From Burkholderia guangdongensis (lineage in GTDB: Bacteria > Pseudomonadota > Gammaproteobacteria > Burkholderiales > Burkholderiaceae), in assembly GCF_013403875.1 (NCBI RefSeq), contig NZ_JACBNX010000005.1, positions 124,001 through 188,000 of the forward strand: a DNA stretch of 64,000 nt, given 5' to 3'. Shown one piece after another: positions 17,666 to 25,734 of the stretch. How positions within the stretch are numbered: the stretch's first letter is position 1; every line of letters begins with the position of its first letter. Position numbers and translations under genes: made by a program. The notes beneath the pieces are model-generated. The model was not told the DNA's origin, did no database searches, and saw only the letters and a program-made list of their open reading frames with translations.

Positions 17666-18493
17666 TCAGCCGCTGACGAGCGCCCAGTCGAACAGCTCGC
17701 GGCGCGTATGCACGCCGAGCTTCACGAACGCACGTTTGACGTAGGACTCGGCGGTCGAGAACTTGATGTCGAGATGGCTGGCCGCTTCGGGCACCGAGCG
17801 GCCGCTCAGCATCAGCTTGCAGATTTCGTACTCGCGGCGCGACAGCCGCACGTCCTGACGCGCGAGCCGCGCGTCGAAGCCGCCGAGCGACGGCGCATGC
17901 GACGATTCCACCGCGATGCGCCGCGCCGCGCACAGGCGCGTGTGCATCTCGAACAGCGGGAACAGCAGGTCGGCCATCTGGCGCAGATGGAACAGCTCGT
18001 CGGTGCTGTACGCGGGCTGCTCGACCGAGCGCGCGAGCCCGATCGCGAATTGCACCTGCGCGTTGCCGTGCACGAGCATGCATTCCTGCGAGATCCGCGG
18101 CTCGTCGAAGAATAGCCTCCGGAAGTCGCCGGCCGCGAGGCCCGCGACGTGCCGCTGCAGCAGCAGCGTGCCGGACGTGCCGCGCGCGGTCAGGAATAGC
18201 GGATCGCTGTGGCAGTAGTCCTGATAGAAGATGTCCATCAGCTTGCAGACGTCCGGATCCTGCTCGCTCCAGCTCCCGAGCCATTCGATCACGAAGCCGG
18301 TCGCGCTTTGCGGGTCGGCGCGCCAGCGCTCGAGATGCACGGATTCGACGACGATGTTTTCGTGAATGAATTCGGCGAGGGCGGCGACGAACGCGGTCGT
18401 GCCGACCGCCTGCATGGCCGCGCCGAGCGTTCGCGGGCGGACGCCGATCAGATAGTTGGCCTGGCCGAGCGGATCGGGTTGGAGAATGCGCAT
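17666..18493 (-). CDS. LuxR-type transcriptional regulator 1
   Basis: A 275-residue regulator with a GerE/LuxR helix-turn-helix at the C-terminus (LSRREYEICKLMLSGRSVPE, then HLDIKFSTAESYVKRAFVKL). The N-terminal ~190 residues match neither an acyl-homoserine-lactone pocket nor a receiver domain that I can recognise, so the ligand is unknown. The ATG at 18493 is chosen; a GTG at 18529 is possible and neither has a strong Shine-Dalgarno. The gene sits between the amidohydrolases and the nitrilase and probably controls them with its paralogue at 18648. Confidence 0.8.
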   Translation of the reverse strand: MRILQPDPLGQANYLIGVRPRTLGAAMQAVGTTAFVAALAEFIHENIVVESVHLERWRADPQSATGFVIEWLGSWSEQDPDVCKLMDIFYQDYCHSDPLFLTARGTSGTLLLQRHVAGLAAGDFRRLFFDEPRISQECMLVHGNAQVQFAIGLARSVEQPAYSTDELFHLRQMADLLFPLFEMHTRLCAARRIAVESSHAPSLGGFDARLARQDVRLSRREYEICKLMLSGRSVPEAASHLDIKFSTAESYVKRAFVKLGVHTRRELFDWALVSG

Positions 18494-18647
18494 GGACGGA
18501 CTTTCAGGCGAATCAGGAAAACGAAGCACATGCCGTGCGGCTCGGGTCGGCGCCGCTGCCGGTGGAAATGCGGTTCATGATAACGGAAAAATATGGCGCG
18601 CCCGTCCGCTATCCACCCGTCGCCCACCCGCCGATCTTCACGCACGA

Positions 18648-19433
18648 TTACGACTCGAGCTGCGCGTTCAGGAACAGCGAGAACAGCTCCGACTGCGACT
18701 TGATGTTCAGTTTTCCGTAAATGTTCCGGCGATGGACCTTCACGGTCTCGGCCGAGATCGCGAGCTTGCCCGCGACTTCCTTGTTCGAGCGCCCGCTCAG
18801 GATCAGCCGGATCACGTCGAGCTCGCGCACGGTCAGCGGCGTGCCGAGCCGCGCCATCGCCTTCTCGAGGCCGCCCGTCTGCGCGGGCGCCGGTTCGGGC
18901 TCGGCCGGCACGCGTTCGAACGCCATCCGCTGCCGCATCAGGCCCGCGACCCAGGGCCGGACCAGATCGAGCAGTGCGATCTGCTCGGGTGCGAAGCGCT
19001 TCTTGCTGCCGAGCGAGATGCATAGCGTGCGCGTGTCGTCGAGCCGCACGTTGTACTGGATTTCGTCGGCGACGACGTTGTGCGTGAAGTAGCGCCGGTA
19101 GTAGTCGGTCTGCTCGAAGCACTCGGGCGCGACGTCGGCGAGGGCGAACAGGCCGCTCTTCGGGGTGTCGCGGTTCGCGATGTAGAACGGGTCGAGCAGG
19201 TAGAGCCCGCGCAGATAGTCGTTGAACAGCGGGTCCGGGCCGCCGCCCTCGTACGGGCATTCGGCGAACACGAGCGGCCGGCCATCGCTGAACAGCAGCA
19301 CGACCCAGCTGTCGACGCTCACGTAATCGTCGAGCACGCGGATCAGTGCGAGCCAGAAGCCCGGCTGGTCGAGTGCCTCGACGAGTCGGCCGACCGTGCG
19401 GTGCCAGGCGACGTCTTGTAAGGTCAGGTTCAA
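18648..19433 (-). CDS. LuxR-type transcriptional regulator 2
   Basis: A 261-residue protein with a C-terminal LuxR HTH (LTVRELDVIRLILSGRSNKE, AISAETVKVHRRNIYGKLNI) and an N-terminal domain of unknown ligand class that resembles regulator 1 in length and layout. The reading frame has no ATG near the N-terminus. A TTG at 19433, with AGGGG about 6 nt upstream, is the likely start. An inverted repeat covers this ribosome-binding site, which suggests autoregulation. It is divergent from the nitrilase gene. Confidence 0.82.
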   Translation of the reverse strand: MNLTLQDVAWHRTVGRLVEALDQPGFWLALIRVLDDYVSVDSWVVLLFSDGRPLVFAECPYEGGGPDPLFNDYLRGLYLLDPFYIANRDTPKSGLFALADVAPECFEQTDYYRRYFTHNVVADEIQYNVRLDDTRTLCISLGSKKRFAPEQIALLDLVRPWVAGLMRQRMAFERVPAEPEPAPAQTGGLEKAMARLGTPLTVRELDVIRLILSGRSNKEVAGKLAISAETVKVHRRNIYGKLNIKSQSELFSLFLNAQLES

Positions 19434-19438
19434 GCCTC

Positions 19439-19454
19439 TACCCCTAATGGGTTA
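19439..19454. promoter_or_regulatory. Putative LuxR-regulator operator
   Basis: TACCCC-TAAT-GGGTTA is an inverted repeat with one mismatch. It overlaps the Shine-Dalgarno region of LuxR regulator 2 and lies about 110 bp upstream of the divergent nitrilase gene. An overlapping perfect palindrome, GGTTAACC, runs 19450-19457. Position and symmetry fit a HTH-dimer operator; the binding protein is inferred. Confidence 0.5.
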
Positions 19455-19562
19455 ACCGTTCGTCGGGATTATTGAAATCGCGGGCGGGCTTCATACTGGG
19501 CGTCATTCCCGGCGTGCGCACCGCGCATGGTGCCGGGGTTCCGCCCATTCAAAGGTCCACCC

Positions 19563-20381
19563 ATGAAGATCGAAATCGTACAACTGGCCGGTCGCGATGG
19601 CGATACCGCGTACAACCTGAACCGCGCGCAAAAGGCGATCGCCACGTGCGCGCCGGACACCGACATCGTGATTTTTCCCGAGTCGTACCTGACGGGCTTC
19701 CTCGACGTCGGCCAGCTCGCCGCGTGCGCGGAGCCGCTCGACGGGCCGAGCGTGCGCGCGATCACGGCGGCCGCGCGCGAGCGCAACGTCGCGGTGGTGA
19801 TCGGGCTGATCGAGCGCGACGGCGACCGGCATTACAACACGACTGTGCTCGTCACGCCGGACGGCGTCGCGCTCAGCTACCGGAAGACGCACCTGTGGGT
19901 GTCCGAGCCGGGCGTCGTGCTGCCGGGCGACCGTTACGCGACGGTCGAGTGGCGCGGCGTGCGGGTCGGCATCCTGATCTGCTACGACATCGAGTTCCCG
20001 GAGGGCGCGCGCGCGCTCGCCGATCTCGGCGCGCAGCTGTTCCTCGTGACGAACGGCAACATGGACCCGTTCGGCTACGGGCATCGCACCGCGATCATGG
20101 CGCGCGCGCAGGAAAACCAGGTGTTCGCGGTGATGGTGAACCGCGTCGGCGATGGCCCGGAAGGCATCGTGTTCGCGGGGGGCAGCGCGGCGGTCGATCC
20201 GTTCGGCCGCATGCTGGTCGAAGCCGGGCGCGACGAATGCCGGGCCGCGGTGGAGCTCGATTTCTCGAGGATCGAGGCCGCGCGCTCGGTCTACAACTAT
20301 CACGTGGACCGGCGCGTGCGCACGCATGCCGAGAAGATCGAGCACCCGGACGGGCGTCGCGAGATGTTGATCGGGTCCTGA
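19563..20381 (+). CDS. Carbon-nitrogen hydrolase (nitrilase superfamily amidase)
   Basis: A 272-residue enzyme with the complete nitrilase triad: Glu40 (IFPESYLTG), Lys108 (SYRKTHLW) and Cys140 (LICYDIEFPE). Length and motifs fit the amidase and N-carbamoyl-amine hydrolase branches rather than true nitrilases. The ATG at 19563 is the first Met before the conserved KIEIVQLAG strand. It could complete the breakdown of a ring-opened amide or carbamoyl product of the two upstream amidohydrolases. Confidence 0.88.
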   Translation: MKIEIVQLAGRDGDTAYNLNRAQKAIATCAPDTDIVIFPESYLTGFLDVGQLAACAEPLDGPSVRAITAAARERNVAVVIGLIERDGDRHYNTTVLVTPDGVALSYRKTHLWVSEPGVVLPGDRYATVEWRGVRVGILICYDIEFPEGARALADLGAQLFLVTNGNMDPFGYGHRTAIMARAQENQVFAVMVNRVGDGPEGIVFAGGSAAVDPFGRMLVEAGRDECRAAVELDFSRIEAARSVYNYHVDRRVRTHAEKIEHPDGRREMLIGS

Positions 20382-20455
20382 TCAGTCGGGGCGAGCGGGG
20401 CGGCTGCGGCTGCGCCTGCGCGCTGCCGCGCCTGCGCTCGCGCCCGTGCTCGCCG

Positions 20456-20875
20456 TCACTCGTCCGCGAGCAGAAACTCGATGTCTTGCGCACCTTCCCA
20501 CAGCACGAGCTTGCCGAACGCCGCGAGATGCTCGTGCCCTTCGAGCAGCGTGAAGAAGTGATTGCCGGCGAGCTGCCCCATCTTGCTCGCGAAGATCGAG
20601 CTGCCGTACACGAACAGGAACTCGGTCTCGCTGAAGCCGCCCGGATACAGCAGGATGTCGCCGCGCGACGCGTGGCTCGTGTGGTTCTCGAAGCCGAGGC
20701 CCGTATCGAAGTCGCCGAGCGGAATCCACACCGCCTCGCCGCTCCAGCGCGAGTGGATCACCTTGTTCCGGAACGGCAACAGTTCGAGGAAGCGCTTGCA
20801 GGTGAGCGGGGCCTTGTCTTCTTCGAGGCGGCCGACGAAACGGTACGGGCCGGCATTCACGATGATTTTTTTCAT
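20456..20875 (-). CDS. DUF3830 family protein
   Basis: A 139-residue protein resembling DUF3830, a small cyclophilin-like fold family (opening MKKIIVNAG; internal [26 protein letters not shown]; ending near EFLLADE). The start has GGAG 6 nt upstream. Family members are seen beside amidohydrolases and hydantoinase-like genes, which fits the convergent nitrilase here. No catalytic activity is established, and the assignment is from remembered family pattern. Confidence 0.7.
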   Translation of the reverse strand: MKKIIVNAGPYRFVGRLEEDKAPLTCKRFLELLPFRNKVIHSRWSGEAVWIPLGDFDTGLGFENHTSHASRGDILLYPGGFSETEFLFVYGSSIFASKMGQLAGNHFFTLLEGHEHLAAFGKLVLWEGAQDIEFLLADE

Positions 20876-20984
20876 GTCGTCTCCAGGGAGTGAGCGCTGC
20901 AGGAACCGTACATTAGCGCATTTTTTCCCGTGCTTTCCGATCGGTGTGCCAACATACCCGAAGCCCATCATCCCGGAGCCCAAG

Positions 20985-21410
20985 ATGAGTCTTTCGCCGT
21001 TCCACCTGGCCATTCCTGTCTACGACCTTCCGGCCGCGCGCCGTTTTTATCGCGACGTGTTCGGCCTGGAAGAGGGGCGCTCCAGCGCGCAGTGGGTGGA
21101 CTTCAATTTCTACGGGCATCAGCTCGTGATTCACGAGCACCCGAAAACCGCGTCGCAGGACAGCGCGCACTCGAACGCCGTCGATGGACACGACGTGCCG
21201 GTTCCGCACTTCGGCGTCGTGCTGGAGTGGGCGCAGTGGGAAGCGCTGGCCGAGCGGCTGAAGTCGTTCGGCACGAAGTTCGTGATCGAACCGTATATCC
21301 GCTTCGAGGGGCAGGTCGGCGAACAGGCGACGATGTTCCTGTTCGATCCGTGCGGCAACGCGCTCGAATTCAAGGCGTTCAGGGACATCGGCCAGCTGTT
21401 CGCGAAATAG
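20985..21410 (+). CDS. Glyoxalase/VOC superfamily protein
   Basis: A 141-residue single VOC domain. It has His7 in [10 protein letters not shown], the beta-alpha-beta segment [16 protein letters not shown], and the C-terminal metal ligand in [11 protein letters not shown]. It resembles the glyoxalase-like dioxygenase group often annotated as VOC family proteins. It is divergent from the DUF3830 gene. The reaction cannot be assigned from sequence. Confidence 0.85.
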   Translation: MSLSPFHLAIPVYDLPAARRFYRDVFGLEEGRSSAQWVDFNFYGHQLVIHEHPKTASQDSAHSNAVDGHDVPVPHFGVVLEWAQWEALAERLKSFGTKFVIEPYIRFEGQVGEQATMFLFDPCGNALEFKAFRDIGQLFAK

Positions 21411-21491
21411 GGTCGCGTCCGCACGGACCGGGCCGGTGCGATGCGGCCCGGCATCTCCGCTTGACTCATCCATAGCTGAGCGGTTATGGTT

Positions 21492-21517
21492 AATCAATAG
21501 CCAGCGGGTTATTGATT
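21492..21517. promoter_or_regulatory. ArsR-family operator
   Basis: AATCAATA-N10-TATTGATT is a perfect 8-bp inverted repeat ending 4 bp before the start codon of the ArsR gene. A/T-rich dyads of this spacing are typical ArsR/SmtB sites, so the repressor probably shuts off its own operon. Confidence 0.65.
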
Positions 21518-21521
21518 CCAC

Positions 21522-21845
21522 ATGCAGAACGCTCACGACATGCTGTTCAGAACGCTCGCCGATCCGACCCGGCGGGCCATCTTCGAGCGTTTGTGCCGCG
21601 AAGGCGAGCAGACGGTGGGGGCGTTGACGGCCCGGGCCGGCGTCTCGCAGCCGGCCGTCTCGAAGCATCTCGGCGTGTTGAAGCAGGCCGGGCTCGTGCG
21701 CGACCGCCACGAAGGCCGTCAGACGCATTACCGCGCGCAGCTCGACGCGCTGGCTCCGCTGATCGACTGGACGAGCCAGATGACGAGCTTCTGGCAAAGC
21801 CGGTTCGATCATCTCGAAGATCTACTGAAGAGGATGGATCTATGA
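21522..21845 (+). CDS. ArsR-family transcriptional regulator
   Basis: A 107-residue winged-helix repressor (FRTLADPTRRAIFERLC, then RAGVSQPAVSKHLGVLKQAG). It lacks the metal-binding ELCVCDL motif of ArsR/SmtB, so it is probably not a metal sensor. It belongs to the branch that is co-transcribed with SRPBCC proteins. The stop overlaps the SRPBCC start as ATGA. Confidence 0.9.
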   Translation: MQNAHDMLFRTLADPTRRAIFERLCREGEQTVGALTARAGVSQPAVSKHLGVLKQAGLVRDRHEGRQTHYRAQLDALAPLIDWTSQMTSFWQSRFDHLEDLLKRMDL

Positions 21846-22252
21846 GCAATACTTCGACCGAAACGCGTTCCGTCGTCGTCGAGCGGGAGGTGCCATTTCC
21901 GCCGGAAAAGATCTGGCGCGCGCTCACGCAGCCGCACCTGATCGAGGAATGGCTGATGAAGAACGACTTTCAGCCGGTCGTGAACCACCGCTTCAATCTG
22001 AGTGCGGAGTGAGGCGCGGTCGACTGTCAGGTGCTGGCCGTCGAGCCGCACAAGACGCTGTCTTACACATGGGCGGCGTACGGTCTCGAGAGTGTCGTCA
22101 CGTGGACGCTCACGCCGACGAGCACGGGTACTCACCTGCGTATGGAGCAGGTCGGCTTCCGGCCGGATCAGCAGCAGGCGTACCAGGGCGCTCAATACGG
22201 GTGGCAAAAGTTCTTTGCCGCTCTGGAGAGCGTGCTGGCGCGGGTGGAGTGA
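21842..22252 (+). pseudogene. SRPBCC (AHSA1) protein gene, broken by in-frame TGA
   Basis: The frame starts at ATG 21842 and reads VEREVPFPPEKIWRALTQPH, an AHSA1/SRPBCC N-terminus, to residue 56. A TGA at 22010-22012 then stops it. The same frame continues at once with GAVDCQVLAVEPHKTLSYTW and the rest of the domain to 22252. In homologues the position after Ala-Glu is normally Trp, so TGG to TGA would explain the break with a single base. It is either a true nonsense mutation, a readthrough site, or a sequencing error. Confidence 0.8.
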
Positions 22253-22334
22253 AGCTGGACGGGGCGCCATTCGAAACGGCGCTTCGCGTCGTGGGCCGAG
22301 CGTTCGGGCCGTTCGGGCTCGAGGAGAAACCGCT

Positions 22335-22748
22335 ATGAAGAAGAGCGAGCCGCAGGACAGCAATCAGCAGGAAAGCAAATCCCCTTCCCAACTGATCGAC
22401 GAGAGAATCGAGGAACTGGACGATTGGCGGGGCGAGATGCTCGGCCGGCTCCGGGCCCTGGTCAGGGAAGCCGATCCGGACGTCGTCGAGGAGTGGAAGT
22501 GGCGCGGGGTGCCGGTGTGGTCGCATGACGGATTGATCTGCACCGGCGAGACTTACAAGAGCGTCGTGAAGATGACCTTCGCGAAAGGGGCGACGCTGGC
22601 GGATCCTTCGGGCCTCTTCAACTCGAGTCTCGACGGGAACACGAGGCGCGCGATCGATTTTCGCGAGGGCGAGCGGATCAACGAGGACGCGCTGAAGGCG
22701 CTCATTCGCGCCGCGGTGACCTTGAACCAGTCGAAGGCCCGGCGCTAG
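22335..22748 (+). CDS. DUF1801 domain protein
   Basis: A 137-residue protein with a charged N-terminus and a DUF1801 core (LRALVREADPDVVEEWKWRG, then WSHDGLICTGETYKSVVKMT, KGATLADPSGLFN). This family is a small alpha/beta fold of unknown function that often sits with ArsR-SRPBCC pairs. It starts 82 bp after the broken SRPBCC gene and is the third gene of that operon. Confidence 0.85.
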   Translation: MKKSEPQDSNQQESKSPSQLIDERIEELDDWRGEMLGRLRALVREADPDVVEEWKWRGVPVWSHDGLICTGETYKSVVKMTFAKGATLADPSGLFNSSLDGNTRRAIDFREGERINEDALKALIRAAVTLNQSKARR

Positions 22749-22820
22749 CTTCGGGTGTGTTGCGTGTTTGCGTGTGGGCGGCTGCCGTGCCCGAACGGAC
22801 ATGGCGGCCGGATCGCATTC

Positions 22821-22858
22821 GATACAAAAAAACCTCCACATGGGAGGTTTTTTGTATC
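22821..22858 (-). terminator. Rho-independent terminator (bidirectional)
   Basis: CCTCC pairs with GGAGG and is flanked by A-tracts and T-tracts, which extend the stem with GATAC/GTATC. On the minus strand it directly follows the tRNA-Lys gene. Symmetry lets it also stop the DUF1801 operon from the plus side. Confidence 0.9.
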
Positions 22859-22868
22859 CGAGAGTAGA

Positions 22869-22945
22869 TGGTAGGGTGGGAGGGACTCGAACCCTCGACT
22901 CTCTGATTAAAAGTCAGATACTCTAACCAACTGAGTTACCACCCC
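22869..22945 (-). tRNA. tRNA-Lys(TTT) with encoded CCA
   Basis: A complete 77-nt cloverleaf on the minus strand. Acceptor GGGGTGG pairs with CCACCCT, with a G-U at the first pair. The anticodon loop CTTTTAA carries anticodon TTT. The T-arm is GAGGG-TTCGAGT-CCCTC, and discriminator A with CCA is encoded. Without CCA it spans 22872-22945. Confidence 0.96.
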
Positions 22946-22985
22946 ACGTCCTCAGAAAACTGAGCTAACGACTCAAAGAGGCGAA

Positions 22986-23014
22986 ACTATAGCGGGGAAC
23001 CATCAACCTGTCAA
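22986..23014 (-). promoter_or_regulatory. Sigma-70 promoter of tRNA-Lys
   Basis: On the minus strand TTGACA (23014-23009) is separated by 17 bp from TATAGT (22991-22986), close to the ideal housekeeping promoter. Transcription should start about 33 nt before the mature tRNA 5' end. Confidence 0.88.
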
Positions 23015-23033
23015 CAATCCGCCGTCAAAAACC

Positions 23034-23783
23034 TCACTTGATCGATTCCAGCTTGCCCTGAGCGGTTTGCGCGGCGTTCGAACCGGCGAACTGCGAAACG
23101 ACCTGTTCGAAGGTCTTCTTCGCCGCCGCCTTCTGGCCTTGCTCGAGCTGGTTCGTGCCAATCGCGACGAGCGCGTCGGCCGCACGCGGATGCTGCGGGA
23201 AGCTCCTCACGATGTTCTGCCACGTCGCCGTCGAGCCCTTGTAATCGCGCAACGCGTACTGCGCGTTGCCGAGCCAGTACTGCGCGCTCGGCTGATACGG
23301 GCTCTGCGGATACTTCGCGATGAAGCTGCGAAACGCCGCCGCCGCCGCCTTGAAGTTGCCGTTGCGGAACTGCTGCTGCGCTGCGCTGAACGCATCCGTC
23401 TCACCCGGCTGCACGGTGCCCTGCACGCCGTCCACCGTCTCTTGCTGCGGCTCGAACTTCTTGAGCCGCGTGTCGAGATCGGTGTAGTACTCCTTCTGCT
23501 GGCGTTCGAGCGTCGTGAGACGGTTCGTCAGATCCTCATTCTGGCCGGTCAGCGTCGCGACCTGCTGGTTGAGCTGGTCGAGGCGGGCGGACTGATCGAG
23601 GATCGTGCGCTGGGCAGCCGCGAGCTGGCTCGACAGATTGTCGGACTTGCTGCGCAGATCGAGCACGGCGCGACGCGCCTCGTTGTCGTCGAACATGCCG
23701 GCGTGCGCCGGCGCGGCGGACAGCGCCGCGCCAGCCACGCAGACGGCTGCGGCTACGCGCAGCCAGGTAACACGATGCGTCAT
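23034..23783 (-). CDS. cpoB: Cell division coordinator CpoB (YbgF)
   Basis: A 249-residue periplasmic protein. Signal peptide ending APAHA, then GMFDDNEARRAVLDLRSK. An N-terminal trimerising coiled coil (about 35-105, rich in QLNQQVATLTGQ heptads) is followed by C-terminal TPR repeats (AFSAAQQQFRNGNFKAAAAA, YWLGNAQYALRDYKGS). CpoB links Tol-Pal constriction with septal peptidoglycan synthesis. It is the last gene of the tol-pal operon. The ATG at 23783 places the signal peptide correctly. Confidence 0.93.
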   Translation of the reverse strand: MTHRVTWLRVAAAVCVAGAALSAAPAHAGMFDDNEARRAVLDLRSKSDNLSSQLAAAQRTILDQSARLDQLNQQVATLTGQNEDLTNRLTTLERQQKEYYTDLDTRLKKFEPQQETVDGVQGTVQPGETDAFSAAQQQFRNGNFKAAAAAFRSFIAKYPQSPYQPSAQYWLGNAQYALRDYKGSTATWQNIVRSFPQHPRAADALVAIGTNQLEQGQKAAAKKTFEQVVSQFAGSNAAQTAQGKLESIK

Positions 23784-23808
23784 ACAGCGTTCATCCGTGA
23801 CTGACTGC

Positions 23809-24315
23809 TTACTGTTGGTAGACGAGATCCGCACGGCGGTTCTGCGCCCACGAGGCTTCGTCGTGACCCGTCGCGACCGGCTTTTCCTTGCCGAGGCTCA
23901 CGGCTTCCATCTGCGAATCGGGCACGCCGAGCAGCGACATCGCGCGGCGCACCGCTTCCGCACGCTTCTGGCCGAGCGCAAGGTTGTACTCGCTCGTGCC
24001 GCGCTCGTCGGTGTTGCCCTGGATCAGCACGTGACGTTGCGGATGGCTCTTCAGGTACTGCGAGTGCTGCTGCAGCAGCGGCTGGTAGTCGTCCTTCACC
24101 GAATAGCTGTCGAAGTCGAAGTAGATGCTGCGCTTCGCGAGCGGGCTGTTCGGGTTGTTCAGATCGTCGACGTTCACCTGAGCGACGTTCTCGGGGTTCG
24201 GCTGCGCGCCGTTCGCGCCTTGCGCATTCTTGTCGAGCTTCACGCCCGAGCTACAGGCGGCCAGGCCACCGACCATCATCGCGATCAGTGCCAGACGGAC
24301 TTTTTTCGACACCAT
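23809..24315 (-). CDS. pal: Peptidoglycan-associated lipoprotein Pal
   Basis: A 168-residue outer-membrane lipoprotein. The lipobox GGLAAC puts the acylated Cys at residue 21, followed by SS, which favours outer-membrane sorting. The C-terminal OmpA-like domain (about 60-168) has the peptidoglycan-binding stretch GNTDERGTSEYNLALGQKRA. Pal binds TolB and peptidoglycan. The start at 24315 has an AAAGGAG Shine-Dalgarno; upstream in-frame codons would wreck the signal. Confidence 0.95.
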   Translation of the reverse strand: MVSKKVRLALIAMMVGGLAACSSGVKLDKNAQGANGAQPNPENVAQVNVDDLNNPNSPLAKRSIYFDFDSYSVKDDYQPLLQQHSQYLKSHPQRHVLIQGNTDERGTSEYNLALGQKRAEAVRRAMSLLGVPDSQMEAVSLGKEKPVATGHDEASWAQNRRADLVYQQ

Positions 24316-24332
24316 GTTTACTCTCCTTTTCG

Positions 24333-25628
24333 TCATTGCATGAAGGGCCCCCACGACGGCTCACGAACCGAGCCGCCCTGGACGGACAGAATCTGAGGCG
24401 GCGCACTGCCGTCCGACGGAACGGCCGCGAGTACGCTGCGTCCGTTCGCCTGGGTTGCATACAGAACGTATTGGCCGTTGGCGGCGAAGCTCGGCGATTC
24501 GTCGTGACTCGTATTCGTGATCGCGTTCGCCGCGCCGGTCTGCAAATCCTGAACGTACAGCTTGAAGCCCCCGCCGGTGCGGGAGATGTAGGCGAGCAGC
24601 CTGCCGTCCGGGCTCACGCGCGGGCTCGTGTTGTAGCTGCCGGTGAAGGTCACGCGCTGCGCGGCGCCGGCGCTTTCGCCTTGCGCGGGCATCTTGTAGA
24701 TCTGCGGCGCGCCGCCACGGTCGCTCGTGAAGTAGATCCAGCGGCCGTCGGGCGAGTAGAACGGCTCGGTGTCGATCGAACTGCTGCGCGTCAGGCGCCG
24801 CAGGTCGCCGCCGTTCGCGTTGACCGAGTAGATCTGCGTGTTGCCCGTCAGCGACAATGCGACCGCGAGCGTCGCGCCGTCCGGCGACCACGCCGGCGCG
24901 CTGTTGTTGCCCTTCTGGTCGGACACCATGTAGCGGCGGCCGGTCGGCAGGTCGTGGATATAGACGATCGGCTTCTTGCGCTCGAACGACACGTACGCGA
25001 CCTTCGTGCCGTTCGGCGACCACGCGGGCGAGATGATCGGTTCGGTGCTGGACAACGCGATGTGCGGGTTCTGGCCGTCCGAATCGGAGATCTGGAGCTG
25101 ATAACGGTTGCCGGTGCGGATCACGTACGACAGGCGCGTCGCGAACGCGCCGCGCGTGCCGAGCAGCTTCTGATAGATGTAATCGGCGATCTTGTGGCCG
25201 GCCATGCGCAGCGTGCCGTCGGTCGCGGTCAGCGACAGCCCGCCGAGGCTCTGCTGCTTGACGGTGTCGTACAGCATGAAGTTGACCTTGTACTGGCCGT
25301 TCGACTCGCGATTGACGCTGCCCGCGACGAACGCGTTCGCGCCCTTGGCCTTCCATGCGCCGAGATCGACCGACGCCGTTTCCGACACCGGCGTGCTGCC
25401 GGCGTCGATGTTGGTGAACTTGCCGCTGCGGGCGAGGTCGGCGCGAACGATCGACGTGACCTGCTGCGGCAGGTTCGACTCGTTCACGAAGTTGGCTGTG
25501 GCGATGGGGAACTGGGTCGAACCGACGCCGGTGATCAGCACGTTGACTTGCGCGTTCGCGGCGCTACCCGCCGTGATCAGACACGAGGCCACGAGTGCCC
25601 TGAAACCTAGCTTCGTCATCAAACTCAT
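24333..25628 (-). CDS. tolB: Tol-Pal translocation protein TolB
   Basis: A 431-residue periplasmic protein. The signal peptide ends AANAQ. An N-terminal domain carrying the TolA-box region ([17 protein letters not shown]) precedes a six-bladed beta-propeller with repeats such as [31 protein letters not shown] and [15 protein letters not shown]. It shuttles between TolA and Pal. The ATG at 25628 begins the signal sequence. Confidence 0.95.
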   Translation of the reverse strand: MSLMTKLGFRALVASCLITAGSAANAQVNVLITGVGSTQFPIATANFVNESNLPQQVTSIVRADLARSGKFTNIDAGSTPVSETASVDLGAWKAKGANAFVAGSVNRESNGQYKVNFMLYDTVKQQSLGGLSLTATDGTLRMAGHKIADYIYQKLLGTRGAFATRLSYVIRTGNRYQLQISDSDGQNPHIALSSTEPIISPAWSPNGTKVAYVSFERKKPIVYIHDLPTGRRYMVSDQKGNNSAPAWSPDGATLAVALSLTGNTQIYSVNANGGDLRRLTRSSSIDTEPFYSPDGRWIYFTSDRGGAPQIYKMPAQGESAGAAQRVTFTGSYNTSPRVSPDGRLLAYISRTGGGFKLYVQDLQTGAANAITNTSHDESPSFAANGQYVLYATQANGRSVLAAVPSDGSAPPQILSVQGGSVREPSWGPFMQ

Positions 25629-25734
25629 GCTTCTTGATTCCCATGTGTAACGCGGCGCAACCGCAAAGACTCCAAAAAACCCGATTCGTTCCCGTCGCAC
25701 CGTGACGCCCGGAGTGTACGCGCATTTGCGCTCG

